Positions 8,153 through 16,745 of a stretch of 64,000 nt of DNA are shown here, in pieces. The notes beneath the pieces are model-generated. The model had not been told where the DNA came from. It saw only the letters and a list, made by a program, of their open reading frames with translations, and did not search any database. The DNA comes from JAUSFM01 sp964343705. GTDB taxonomy: Archaea > Nanobdellota > Nanobdellia > Woesearchaeales > UBA12501. The stretch spans positions 62,001-126,000 of the forward strand of contig CAYFJX010000003.1 in the NCBI GenBank assembly GCA_964343705.1, given 5' to 3'. The stretch's first letter is position 1. Each line of letters begins with the position of its first letter. The translations under genes and the position numbers were made by a program.

Positions 8153-8544
8153 TTTTCACCTTCCACTGAATCAATAGCCTTCTTTAGTTTTTCTCCTGCT
8201 TCTATTGCTTCTTCACACGAGCCTTCTTCATTGCTTACTAAAGATAGCAGTCTTTGTGGTACCACTGTGCCAACAACAGTTTTCCCTTCCTTTTTATAGA
8301 CAAGAACATTGCATGGGAGGAGGTAACCCACATCCTGATTCTTGCTTAGGACTTGGTGCGCCAGTCGAGGACTACATGCGCCGAGAATTATGTAGGGAGT
8401 GTGATTAACCCCTAGCTTTTCTTTCATCTTCTCTTTGACATCAATTCGTGTCAGTATACCAAAGCCTTGTTCTTTCAATGATGCAGTAACTTTCTTTTCT
8501 GCTTCCTCCATGTTAAGGTTTGTTTCTTTTTCGTATTTTAGCAT
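8149..8544 (-). CDS. DUF302 domain protein
   Basis: 131 residues matching the DUF302 layout: an N-terminal LKYEKETNLNMEEAEKKVTA, then GFGILTRIDVKEKMKEKLG, the hallmark YIILGACSPRLAHQVLS with its single Cys, and PCNVLVYKK. DUF302 proteins are small cytosolic dimers linked with metal stress islands; the biochemical role is not known. It lies mid-operon between a Cys-rich anchored protein and the 43-residue membrane protein. Confidence 0.88.
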   Translation of the reverse strand: MLKYEKETNLNMEEAEKKVTASLKEQGFGILTRIDVKEKMKEKLGVNHTPYIILGACSPRLAHQVLSKNQDVGYLLPCNVLVYKKEGKTVVGTVVPQRLLSLVSNEEGSCEEAIEAGEKLKKAIDSVEGEK

Positions 8545-8564
8545 TTTTTACCTCTTTGTTTTTC

Positions 8565-9026
8565 TTATATCTGTTCACTTATAGGGATTCCGTATTTTTC
8601 TTTCATCATCTGTTTCAAAGCAGGTTTGTGTTGTTCCCCCATTTCTTCTGCAATGGCATTGGCGAAATACTTTGATAAATATCTGTTTCCATGCCCTTCC
8701 ATTATTTCACCTATGCATTCCCCGCAAGGATGTACACCATTAACTATGTCGTTTAAGCAGTCACACGTTGCCCCTTCGCCATGCTTTGGATCTTTTTCAA
8801 TACAATAAGTGCATGGTTTTTCCAGGCAACAACGATATTTGCCCTGGGGGATAAGGGAGCTAATTATTGCATTTTTATGAGCAATAAACTCTGTTCTTTT
8901 TCCATGCATGTCCTTGGAATGAAAAGGCTTGTTCATTGGAACGCTAAAAAATACAAAAAGACTTATTACTAGTGCGCAAACAGCAATCACTAAACTATAT
9001 TTTATTTTTTTATTCCAATTATTCAT
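8565..9026 (-). CDS. membrane-anchored Cys-rich protein, probable metal binder
   Basis: 153 residues. Residues 9-30 form an N-terminal anchor. The exposed part holds PQGKYRCCLEKPCTYCIEK, then CDCLND and HPCGECIGEIMEGHG: nine Cys in CC, CxxC and CxC patterns plus His, which point to a metal or redox centre. Adjacent DUF411 and DUF302 genes support a metal-trafficking role, perhaps copper. The family occurs in uncultured archaea but I know no function. Confidence 0.72.
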   Translation of the reverse strand: MNNWNKKIKYSLVIAVCALVISLFVFFSVPMNKPFHSKDMHGKRTEFIAHKNAIISSLIPQGKYRCCLEKPCTYCIEKDPKHGEGATCDCLNDIVNGVHPCGECIGEIMEGHGNRYLSKYFANAIAEEMGEQHKPALKQMMKEKYGIPISEQI

Positions 9027-9035
9027 GTTCTCACC

Positions 9036-9545
9036 CTATAGGGTCATAAAATCACTTATCTTACCGTTTTTTAATGCATAAATTTTCCATGGTCCTCGCT
9101 TTGGTCCTGGCATGCCAGGTGTACCTGAAGGCATGTTAGGTAATGCAATGCCATCAATATCTGGTTTTTCTTTTAAAAGTTTTTCAACAGCCTCTAAGGG
9201 AACATGTCCCTCGATAAAATAATCTCCAAGTATTGTTGTGTGGCAGCTTTCCATGCTTCGTGGAATGTTGTACTTTTTCTTCACAGAGTCCATATTAAGT
9301 GAATTTCGCTTGACCACATCTACTCCGTTGCTTTCTAAAGTCCCTATATATCCAACACAACAACCACAGGTTGGGGACTTAAACACTGTCGCTTTTTCCC
9401 CATCCGCCAATACTGATAGTTCTGTTGACTTGCTACATGCTGGTAAAATTAAAAGCAGGCTAATAATAAAAACTAAAAAGGTAACTTTTTTCATCGTCAT
9501 TGAGAATGCTGTCCTTTTCTGTATGTTGTTTTCTTTCTTCATCAT
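9036..9545 (-). CDS. DUF411 metal-binding lipoprotein
   Basis: DUF411 family, with the motif KSPTCGCCVGYIGTLESNG (CxCC) and MESCHTTILGDYFIEGHVP holding the second Cys/His set; GIALPNMPSGTPGMPG is also typical. The N-terminus has a hydrophobic stretch ending LLLILPACSK, a lipobox, so the protein is likely lipid-anchored outside the cell. Several in-frame ATGs exist before the signal; the one at about 9497 (MTMKKV) gives a standard signal peptide. The first gene of the minus-strand metal/redox operon. Confidence 0.88.
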   Translation of the reverse strand: MMKKENNIQKRTAFSMTMKKVTFLVFIISLLLILPACSKSTELSVLADGEKATVFKSPTCGCCVGYIGTLESNGVDVVKRNSLNMDSVKKKYNIPRSMESCHTTILGDYFIEGHVPLEAVEKLLKEKPDIDGIALPNMPSGTPGMPGPKRGPWKIYALKNGKISDFMTL

Positions 9546-10117
9546 TCATGACCTACGAGTATTGTTGAGTTACAGGAATATTTGCTTTTTTTTATTTGAT
9601 TGGCTAGTTTTTGCACCTATCCATGTAATAAGTATAAATAAGTATATAGTAAAGTTGATGAAACACCTTATATATGTAATGTGAAACTAGTTTCACTTAA
9701 GAACAATAATGTTTGTTTTAGATCTTTGTTTTCTATAAAAAAGGTGCGCGCTAGTACACCATACTTTAGCGTGGTGGTAACTGGGATGCAGGCATGTATT
9801 TCCGAGATGCTAAACGCCTAAGCTTATCATACATCGCATAAAATCAGTGTACATGCTTTTACAAGAAATACAAAGCATTTTTTCCCTAGAACTGCAATAT
9901 TTCTCCACATTTTTGTTATCTCAGAAGCGTGTTCATACATTTCGAGGATGAGTAGATACTCTTACTTTTAGGTGGTGGACTGGCTGATTCAAAAGTAGAA
10001 ATGTACTTTTTTTGGTCATTTTACATGCAATTCTGTCTTAAAGCCCCTTATTTAACCTTGTCAAACCGAAGCATTTAAAAAGGACCCCGGTCCCTTCTAG
10101 ATAAAATTAGTAACAAC
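9546..10117. other. 572-bp intergenic region without a recognised gene
   Basis: Divergent promoter region between the DUF411 operon (minus) and the cold-shock gene (plus). It holds TATA-like runs (ttatatatg at 9668, tctataaaaaagg at 9731), a perfect palindrome at 9681-9696, and a moderately GC-rich stretch at about 9735-9850 with several short inverted repeats (for example AATGCTTT..AAAAGCATG at about 9855-9890). That stretch follows a TATA box and could be transcribed as a small RNA, but I cannot assign it to any known RNA family. Confidence 0.4.
9681..9696. promoter_or_regulatory. perfect 16-bp palindrome, likely operator
   Basis: GTGAAACTAGTTTCAC is fully self-complementary. It lies next to the TATA-like TTATATATG, about 135 bp upstream of the DUF411 gene, in a position fit for a dimeric regulator (ArsR, MarR or TrmB type) of the metal cluster. 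The regulator is not identified. Confidence 0.5.
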
Positions 10118-10151
10118 GAACAGTTGTTTACAGAATTTGTGACAATTGTTC
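10118..10151 (+). promoter_or_regulatory. inverted repeat in the cold-shock gene leader
   Basis: GAACAGTTGT and ACAATTGTTC pair with one mismatch around a 14-base spacer, ending 17 bases before the csp ATG and just before its AAGGAG site. As DNA it could be an operator; as RNA, a 10-bp stem that may modulate initiation of the cold-shock gene with temperature. A TATA-like gcatttaaaaagg lies at about 10071. Confidence 0.45.
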
Positions 10152-10168
10152 ACAAGGAGAAAAACAAA

Positions 10169-10363
10169 ATGAAAGGAACAGTAAAATTTTTTAACGACAT
10201 GAAAGGCTTCGGCTTTATTGCTGGAGAAGATGGCAAAGAATACTTTGTACATCAAACAGGACTTGCTGAAGGTGTAACCCTAGCAGAAAATGACAGTGTT
10301 ACATTTGAAGTAGAACAAGGCGATAGAGGCCCTAAAGCAGTTAGTGTTAATAAGGCTGAATAG
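10169..10363 (+). CDS. cold-shock domain protein
   Basis: 64-residue CspA-type OB fold. RNP1 is DMKGFGFI and RNP2 is EYFVHQT, preceded by the family's MKGTVKFFN. It binds single-stranded RNA or DNA and works as an RNA chaperone. The start is fixed by the ATG at 10169 with AAGGAG nine bases before it; an upstream in-frame ATG (10124) would add leader sequence unlike any Csp. Csp proteins are patchily found in archaea and are often acquired from bacteria. Confidence 0.95.
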   Translation: MKGTVKFFNDMKGFGFIAGEDGKEYFVHQTGLAEGVTLAENDSVTFEVEQGDRGPKAVSVNKAE

Positions 10364-10428
10364 ATATCTCTTATTCACAAGAATTCAATTAAACTTAACT
10401 TTTTTTTCTCATTCTTTTTTTCTAACAT

Positions 10429-11895
10429 TTAAGCATTCTTAATTTCATCTAGGTCTAACGGTTTATCCTGGGTGTAATGGATCCTGAGTCGTACAGCCAT
10501 TTCAGCCTTTTCAAGCTCTCTTCCAAGATATAAAGCATGCTGGATATCAGAAATTTTTTGCTGCCACGTGATCCAAAGCAGAGCATCTTTTGCAGTCTTG
10601 AACTCTTTTTCCTCAATTCTTTTACCATCTGGTGTTTCATGCATTACTTTGATGTGGGTTGCAGAGATGGAAATAACTAAGTTGCCGCGTGGGTCTTGCA
10701 TAAGTTTTCCAGGCAAGTCAAACTTGGTATGTTCAACAATGGGGTACTTTTCAAGTCTATTAATAACTTGACGGAAACTTTTTTTGTAAATATGTGCACT
10801 CCCAAGGGTCATAGTCAAGTCGCCCATTTCACACTCTACTTCCAAGGCAAGCTTCTTCTGTAATTTTCTAAATGCAAATGCGTTTCGTGGCCATGCATTA
10901 AAAACATCTGCACTCCTACTGTAAGCAATAAGATGTAATCTTTTCTCTTGAATAAGTGCTTGGACAAGAATAAAACAAGGACTTACAAACTTTTCAATGT
11001 CTTTGCTTACATCCCATATAACAGCAATGGCTCTTCGAGAGTGTTGTTTCTTTTTGAGTTTTTCAATCATGCTCTTGATTTGGTCAATGCCATCGTGTCT
11101 GGTTAATCGTCCACCGTAGGTGTACCTGACATCTTTAATTCTTTTAGTGTCAACAACATGGGTGTAATATTCCTTGACTTCCTTTTGAGTAAAGTTGAAA
11201 TACTTGTTCCATGACGGCTTGTCAGGATCTTCGTCTGTGATGGTGATAGTTACTCCAAGAAGTTCTTTTTGTTTGTCATCATATTCCGTGTCCTTGAGTT
11301 TACCAATGTTCATAATAAGTTGCAATGATTGCAGCCAAGCCTCCCCAACTGTCTTTGATCTTATGCAGAAACCTGTTCCTTCACCAGGCAGGTGCTCGGG
11401 AACTTCAACTTTTGCTTCAGGAAACACTTCTGGCTTGCCATACTCTTTCTTTTTTTCAAGCGCCGCAATATTCTTTTTGAGAGCAGCAAAGTCATTAATT
11501 TTTCTTAAGTCAATGATATCAACGTTTTCTCGAAATCGTTCAATTGCTTCTGGAGGTATCTCCTTATCAATCACAGCGTTTTCTATGCCTACAATATTAT
11601 TTTCAGCATCAACACCTTTTTCCTTAAGGTTTACCAATGCTTGTCCACTTTCAGAAAGATCTTGACCTGTAATTACAATATACCTAATGGCGGTGTTTGA
11701 AAGACAACCACGAACAAGAGCGTTTAATCCAGCATCCTTTGAATATAATTGACTAAGAACACAATAACTCCTTTTTGGAAGGTGATCTTCTACTAATTTA
11801 CGTGGTGTCCAAAGCGTAAGCACAACTACATTGCTGTCAAGATTGCCTAACTTGGCATTATTTTCAAATTGCTTTTCCCAGTTTTTGATACACAT
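10429..11895 (-). CDS. thyA: archaeal thymidylate synthase with N-terminal DUF4346-type domain
   Basis: C-terminal half (from about residue 180) is a ThyA-fold thymidylate synthase: DVRYTYGGRL, HSRRAIAVIWD with the phosphate-binding Arg pair, catalytic Cys in VSPCFILVQ (Phe replaces the usual His after Cys) and RSADVFNAWPRNAF for dUMP. The N-terminal 170 residues (VVVLTLWTPRKL, YIVITGQDLSESGQALVNL) are the DUF4346/MtrA-like domain usual in archaeal ThyA. I take the ATG at 11895 because a TATA box (cttaaata) sits 28 bp upstream, fitting a leaderless mRNA; 11913 and 11970 are longer options, the last overlapping icd. Confidence 0.88.
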   Translation of the reverse strand: MCIKNWEKQFENNAKLGNLDSNVVVLTLWTPRKLVEDHLPKRSYCVLSQLYSKDAGLNALVRGCLSNTAIRYIVITGQDLSESGQALVNLKEKGVDAENNIVGIENAVIDKEIPPEAIERFRENVDIIDLRKINDFAALKKNIAALEKKKEYGKPEVFPEAKVEVPEHLPGEGTGFCIRSKTVGEAWLQSLQLIMNIGKLKDTEYDDKQKELLGVTITITDEDPDKPSWNKYFNFTQKEVKEYYTHVVDTKRIKDVRYTYGGRLTRHDGIDQIKSMIEKLKKKQHSRRAIAVIWDVSKDIEKFVSPCFILVQALIQEKRLHLIAYSRSADVFNAWPRNAFAFRKLQKKLALEVECEMGDLTMTLGSAHIYKKSFRQVINRLEKYPIVEHTKFDLPGKLMQDPRGNLVISISATHIKVMHETPDGKRIEEKEFKTAKDALLWITWQQKISDIQHALYLGRELEKAEMAVRLRIHYTQDKPLDLDEIKNA

Positions 11896-11938
11896 AAGGT
11901 CTAAGGAGACCATAAGGGTATTTAAGCCTTGTGTAGCC

Positions 11939-13141
11939 TCAAGCCATATTCTCAATAATAGCGTCAGCAAACTCAGAACACTTCAAAAGTGTTGCTCCTT
12001 CCATTTGTCTATGGAGGTCATAGGTGACACGTTTTTGATCAATTGTTTTCTCAAGCGCTTTCTCAATCAGGTCAGCCGCTGCATCCCATCCAATAAGACG
12101 TAGCATCATAACTCCAGATAACAAAACAGAACTAGGATTTACTTTATCTTGGCCAGCGTACTTTGGTGCGGTTCCATGTGTTGCTTCAAACACTGCTATC
12201 TGGTTGCCCATGTTTGCGCCAGGTGCAAGGCCTAAACCACCAACCTGAGCTGCAGCAGCATCAGAAAGATAATCTCCATTCAAATTCATTGTTGCAATAA
12301 CATCATACTCGTTTGGTCGGAGTAAGAGTTGTTGAAACATAGCGTCCGCAATACGGTTGTTAACAAGAACTTTGCCAGCAGGTAGTGGTTTGCCATCCCA
12401 GTCTTCTTCAAACACAACCTTGTCAGCGTAGTCTTGGCGGAGGATTTCATAACCCCATTCCTTGAAAGCTCCTTCTGTAAATTTCATGATATTTCCTTTA
12501 TGAACTAAGGTTAGTTTTTTTCTGTTGTTTTTGAGTGTGTGTTCCATTGCTGCCTTTACCAAACGCTTTGACCCAAAAGGGCTGATTGGTTTTATCCCTA
12601 TGCCTGAGTCATCTCTGAGTTTTTTCCCTTTAGCAATGCACATACCAATAATGTCTTTTGCATCTCCGCTACCTGATTCCCATTCAATGCCTGCGTACAC
12701 ATCTTCTGAGTTTTCTCTAAAGATCACAACATCAAGAAGTTCTGGTTTTTTCATAGGGCTTGGAATTCCAGGATACCATTTCACTGGTCGCATGCAAGTG
12801 AACAAATCAAAATGCTGGCGAATAGCAACATTCAAACTACGATAACCACCACCAACAGGCGTGGTGAGTGGTCCTTTAAGGACAAGGCCTAAATCTTTTA
12901 TTTTTGCAAGCTCTTCAGGTGGCATGACATTACCTTTTTCTTTTTGCGCAACCTCACCAATAAGAATATCAACCCACTCAATCTTTTTCACACCATCAAA
13001 TGCTTTTGCAATTGCAGCGTCAAGAACCTTTATTGCAGCTGGTGTCACATCAATGCCGATGCCGTCACCTATGATTTTCCCAACAAGAAGGTGATCAGGA
13101 ATACGCCATTGCCCATTTTCACAACTCACCTTTTCTGCCAT
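11939..13141 (-). CDS. icd: NADP-dependent isocitrate dehydrogenase
   Basis: Oxidative decarboxylation of isocitrate to 2-oxoglutarate. 400 residues. Seen: the isocitrate-binding loop LNVAIRQHFDLFTCMRPVKW, IFRENSEDVYAGIEW, phosphate/Lys region LVHKGNIMKFTEGAFKEWG, the metal-binding DAMFQQLLL.P and NLNGDYLSDAAAAQVGGLG, and the coenzyme loop EATHGTAPKYAGQDKVNP. Key residues after this loop fit the NADP type. Faces aconitase head-to-head over 88 bp, so the two TCA steps likely share a divergent promoter region. Confidence 0.95.
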   Translation of the reverse strand: MAEKVSCENGQWRIPDHLLVGKIIGDGIGIDVTPAAIKVLDAAIAKAFDGVKKIEWVDILIGEVAQKEKGNVMPPEELAKIKDLGLVLKGPLTTPVGGGYRSLNVAIRQHFDLFTCMRPVKWYPGIPSPMKKPELLDVVIFRENSEDVYAGIEWESGSGDAKDIIGMCIAKGKKLRDDSGIGIKPISPFGSKRLVKAAMEHTLKNNRKKLTLVHKGNIMKFTEGAFKEWGYEILRQDYADKVVFEEDWDGKPLPAGKVLVNNRIADAMFQQLLLRPNEYDVIATMNLNGDYLSDAAAAQVGGLGLAPGANMGNQIAVFEATHGTAPKYAGQDKVNPSSVLLSGVMMLRLIGWDAAADLIEKALEKTIDQKRVTYDLHRQMEGATLLKCSEFADAIIENMA

Positions 13142-13229
13142 GTGTTTGGTAGGGGGTGTGGTTTATATAAAGATTGTCGTTGTACATTCAACTAAATCTA
13201 TATAAACAACCTCTGTATTTCATTTCTGT

Positions 13230-15488
13230 ATGTTACTCAACCAAGACAATGTCAAAACATTCTATGAAAACTACGCAAAACGGGTAGCACTAGCACGGCA
13301 ACAGCTTGGAAGGCCATTAGCTTACGCTGAAAAGATTTTATTTTCACACATGAACATTATCCCACCAGGAACCAATGACAAAGCTGCCAGGGGAAAAGCA
13401 AGTGTGGCACTCAATGTTGACAGGGTAGTCATGCAAGACGCAACTGCACAAATGGCAGTGCTGCAATTTATTCTAACCAATCGTGACAAGGTTGCTGTGC
13501 CCACAAGTGTGCATTGTGATCATCTTATTCGAGCACACACAGGAGCACGCCAAGATTTACAAACAGCACAGTTAGAAAACAATGAAGTCTACCAATTCCT
13601 TAAGAGTGCAGCAAACAAGTATGGTATGGGTTTCTGGAAGCCAGGATCTGGAATCATTCACCAAGTTGTCCTTGAAAATTATGCAATTCCTGGCAATCTT
13701 ATTATGGGAACTGATAGTCACACACCAAACGCAGGCGGCCTTGCAACGATCGCAATTGGTGTAGGCGGTGCTGACGCTGTTGACGCAATGGCAGGCTTGC
13801 AGTGGAGCATTCCCCTACCAAAACTTGTAGGGGTAAAACTAATTGGTAAACTCACAGGCTGGACTTCTCCTAAAGATATTATTCTCAAAGTTGCGCAAAT
13901 ACTTACTGTTAAAGGGGGCACTGGAAAAATTGTAGAGTACTTTGGGCAAGGAACACAATCTATCAGTGCAACAGGCAAAGCAACAATCACTAACATGGGT
14001 GCTGAGATAGGCGCAACAACATCAGTGTTTCCTTACGATGAGCAGACTGGTGAGTATTTACAAGCAACACGAAGAGGTTTTGTTGCAGACCTGGCAAATC
14101 AACTCAAAGCAGAGCTCTGTGCAGACCCTGAAGTTGAGCAAGAACCAGAAAAGTATTATGATGAAATTATTGAGATTAACTTGTCAGAATTACAGCCACA
14201 TATTGTTGGGCCTTTTACTCCTGACCTTGCACGACCAGTCAGCAAATGGGGTGAGGATACACAACAAAATAATTGGCCAGCAAAACTTAACTATTGTCTT
14301 ATTGGAAGTTGCACAAACTCATCCTATGAAGATATGCAGCGTGCAGCCTCAATCGCGCGGCAAGCAGCTGCAAAAGGAATGAAAACAGCATGCCCCTTAC
14401 TCATCACACCAGGAAGTGAACAGATTCTTAAAACAATAGAACGAGATGGCTTGCTTAATGTGTTTGAAAGAATAGGGGGCACTGTGCTTGCAAACGCATG
14501 TGGTCCTTGCATTGGCCAGTGGAAACGTGATGACATAGAAATGGGCGCCAAGAACTCTATTTTATCTTCATACAATCGTAATTTCAAAAAGCGCAATGAT
14601 GCAAATCCTAACACGCACGCATTTATTGGTAGTCCTGAGATTGTAACAGCAATGGCATTCAAAGGAACAGCAGAGTTTAATCCAGTGACTGACCAGCTTA
14701 CTGCTCCGGATGGAACACGGTTTGTACTTGAGCCGCCCTTTGCAGACACACTACCAAAAGCTGGCTTTGTATTTGATGATACAGGATATGATGCACCAAC
14801 AGGGGAGGGAGAGGTGACCATTAACGAAGGAAGTGAACGACTAGCATTTCTCGACGTGTTTGGTCCATGGCAACCAGGAGACTTTTCAAATTTGAGGTTA
14901 CTTCTCAAAGCACAAGGCAAGTGCACTACTGATCATATCTCGCCAGCAGGACCTTGGCTAAAATATCGTGGACATCTTGATAACATAAGTAAGAACCTGT
15001 TTATTGGTGCAGTAAATGCTTTTGGTGGCGCCTATGAGCCGGGAACAGGAAAAAATCTTATGACTGGAGAAACACAAAAGTTCACAGACATTGCACGCTA
15101 CTACAAACAAAATAACACTGGCTGGATTGTTGTTGGCGACGAAAACTATGGGGAAGGATCATCACGTGAGCACGCTGCAATGGAACCACGATACCTTGGA
15201 TGCAGAGCAGTGATTGTAAAGAGCTTTGCAAGGATTCACGAAACTAATTTGAAAAAGCAAGGTGTGCTTGCATTGACATTTGTTGACCCTGCCGAGTACC
15301 TAAAGTTTAGAGAAGATGATGTTATTTCTATTCCTGATACCACTATTGAACCAGGAAAGAATGTTGTTGTTGAAATCAAACACAGCGATGGAAGTGCTGA
15401 GAAAATTGAAACAAAACACACGCTTACACCAGAACAAATAGAATGGCTTAAAGCTGGTTCTGCACTTGCTAAGATTAGAAATAGTTAG
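13230..15488 (+). CDS. acn: aconitate hydratase, mitochondrial type
   Basis: Interconverts citrate and isocitrate with a 4Fe-4S cluster. 752 residues. Cluster ligands: CxxC in ANACGPCIGQW and the first Cys in IGSCTNSSYEDM. The N-terminal domain has MGTDSHTPNAGGL and VPTSVHCDH; the C-terminal swivelling domain has DHISPAGP, GDENYGEGSSREHAA and AVIVKSFARIHETNLKKQG. The layout resembles the mitochondrial/AcnM group rather than bacterial AcnA (no long insert). Leaderless start: a TATA-like ctatataaac lies about 30 bp upstream. Confidence 0.96.
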   Translation: MLLNQDNVKTFYENYAKRVALARQQLGRPLAYAEKILFSHMNIIPPGTNDKAARGKASVALNVDRVVMQDATAQMAVLQFILTNRDKVAVPTSVHCDHLIRAHTGARQDLQTAQLENNEVYQFLKSAANKYGMGFWKPGSGIIHQVVLENYAIPGNLIMGTDSHTPNAGGLATIAIGVGGADAVDAMAGLQWSIPLPKLVGVKLIGKLTGWTSPKDIILKVAQILTVKGGTGKIVEYFGQGTQSISATGKATITNMGAEIGATTSVFPYDEQTGEYLQATRRGFVADLANQLKAELCADPEVEQEPEKYYDEIIEINLSELQPHIVGPFTPDLARPVSKWGEDTQQNNWPAKLNYCLIGSCTNSSYEDMQRAASIARQAAAKGMKTACPLLITPGSEQILKTIERDGLLNVFERIGGTVLANACGPCIGQWKRDDIEMGAKNSILSSYNRNFKKRNDANPNTHAFIGSPEIVTAMAFKGTAEFNPVTDQLTAPDGTRFVLEPPFADTLPKAGFVFDDTGYDAPTGEGEVTINEGSERLAFLDVFGPWQPGDFSNLRLLLKAQGKCTTDHISPAGPWLKYRGHLDNISKNLFIGAVNAFGGAYEPGTGKNLMTGETQKFTDIARYYKQNNTGWIVVGDENYGEGSSREHAAMEPRYLGCRAVIVKSFARIHETNLKKQGVLALTFVDPAEYLKFREDDVISIPDTTIEPGKNVVVEIKHSDGSAEKIETKHTLTPEQIEWLKAGSALAKIRNS

Positions 15489-15491
15489 TTC

Positions 15492-15725
15492 TTACAACTC
15501 AATCCATTCACATGCAACATACGCAATGCCAAAGCAAACAAGGAATCCAGCCCAAGCAATAAGTTTGCTCAATTGGAATGTTTTTACAGCAAGATTAAGA
15601 ATAATAATAAGAGGTACAAATAATACACAAAATGCGAGAAAGTTCTTGTTTGGTCGTTGTGGTGTTTTTACACTAGCTATTCCAACAGGCTTTGGTGTCA
15701 TTAATCTCCTCTTTTTTTTGGGCAT
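15492..15725 (-). CDS. small two-helix membrane protein
   Basis: 77 residues with a very basic N-terminus (MPKKKRRLMTPKP) followed by two membrane helices at about 29-47 and 54-73. Tail-to-tail with aconitase, 3 bp apart. The positive-inside rule places the N-terminus in the cytoplasm. No family recognised. Confidence 0.6.
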   Translation of the reverse strand: MPKKKRRLMTPKPVGIASVKTPQRPNKNFLAFCVLFVPLIIILNLAVKTFQLSKLIAWAGFLVCFGIAYVACEWIEL

Positions 15726-15781
15726 GAATGTTTTTTGGTGAGTGAGCTATATAAAGTTTTATTTTTGCTTACTTTGAGATG

Positions 15782-15930
15782 GGCTGTGAGCAAACATCAG
15801 CAAATTCTTAAAATTCTTTATGATTTTCAACTGCAAAGCATACACCAGCCTCCGGCTGGTTTAATCCGCCCCAAGGCGGTTACAACTTTGCAGAGCTAAG
15901 ATGATTATGAAACAGCCCATGCTGAAACTA
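15782..15930. repeat. structured repeat element of about 150 bp, copy A
   Basis: Shares about 85% identity with 28670-28817. It folds as a branched structure: outer stem CTGCAAAG (15831-15838)/CTTTGCAG (15886-15893) enclosing two hairpins, CCAGCC-tcc-GGCTGG (15845-15859) and CCGCC-ccaa-GGCGG (15866-15879). In the other copy two stems change on both strands, preserving pairing. GGGCTGT at the left and ACAGCCC at the right could close the whole element here. It lies directly upstream of nnrE. Confidence 0.8.
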
Positions 15931-16002
15931 ATTTTGCTCAAAAACCTTTTTTGCCTACTTACAACCAAAATACTTAAATATCCCCTTTTTACTCTTTACT
16001 CC

Positions 16003-16620
16003 ATGATCACATCAACACAGATGAAAAAGCTTGAACAAGAAGCAGTGAAAAGCGGCATTTCACGATTGACGCTGATGGACAATGCAGGTAGGCAAGTCTA
16101 TGAAACAATCAAGGATCGTTATGGTTTTGAAAACAAGCACGTTGTTATCTTTGCTGGCCAAGGCAATAATGGTGGGGATGGTTTTGTTGTTGCACAACAC
16201 TGTGTAGAACACTGCCCAGTTATTGTTTTATTTTTTGGCGCAACAGACAAGCTTTCAGAAGAAGCACATGCAAACTATGGCAAAATAAAAGATAGTGTTA
16301 CTATCATTGAAGTGCATTCCAAAGAAGATCTTGCGAATTTTAAATTTCAAAAGGTTGATCTTATCCTTGTTGACGCATTGCTTGGGACAGGGATTCAAGG
16401 TACTCTTCGTGAGCCAATTGCAACAGCAGTTGATTACTTCAATAAAGCTGAGGGTATAAAGGTTGCTGTTGACATTCCTTCAGGCCTTGATCCAGACACA
16501 GGTAGTGTAGCAGAAACGTGTTGTGATGTTGAGCTGGTGGTTACCTTCCATGACCTTAAAGTGGGCCTAAAAGATTTGCAAGACAAGACTGTTGTTGTTG
16601 ACATTGGAATACCGCAATAA
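16003..16620 (+). CDS. nnrE: NAD(P)H-hydrate epimerase
   Basis: Repairs damaged NAD(P)H by epimerising NAD(P)HX; YjeF_N domain. 205 residues. Seen: ITSTQMKKLEQEAVKSG, RLTLMDNAGR, the phosphate loop FAGQGNNGGDGFVVA, LVDALLGTGIQG and KVAVDIPSGLDPDTG. The usual C-terminal dehydratase (NnrD) domain is missing, so the partner must be elsewhere. The start at 16003 is supported by a TATA box (acttaaatatcc) about 30 bp upstream; a longer frame from 15901 is inside the repeat element. Confidence 0.92.
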   Translation: MITSTQMKKLEQEAVKSGISRLTLMDNAGRQVYETIKDRYGFENKHVVIFAGQGNNGGDGFVVAQHCVEHCPVIVLFFGATDKLSEEAHANYGKIKDSVTIIEVHSKEDLANFKFQKVDLILVDALLGTGIQGTLREPIATAVDYFNKAEGIKVAVDIPSGLDPDTGSVAETCCDVELVVTFHDLKVGLKDLQDKTVVVDIGIPQ

Positions 16621-16745
16621 CGTCCTTGCACTTTGAACTCTCAAAATTCTCCTTTGATGTTTGCAGTATAGTCTTTTATACTCTTTTTGCCCTATGAAAA
16701 ATAAACTTTTTAAATACCTCACTATTAGTCCAGTGGAGGGGGAAC

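Noticed and set aside
9735..9850. Resemblance of GGTAACTGGGATGC to the 3' part of 5S rRNA
   Set aside because: Only about 14 bases match and the conserved 5S 5' domain (CCCGAACAC block) is missing, so this is not a 5S gene.
9947..9985. Possible C/D box small RNA (GGATGAG..CTGA)
   Set aside because: The C box differs from the consensus and no D'/C' pair or guide can be defined; too weak.
14324..14926. 200-codon minus-strand frame inside aconitase
   Set aside because: Lies wholly within a well-conserved aconitase; codon bias of the plus frame explains the lack of stops.
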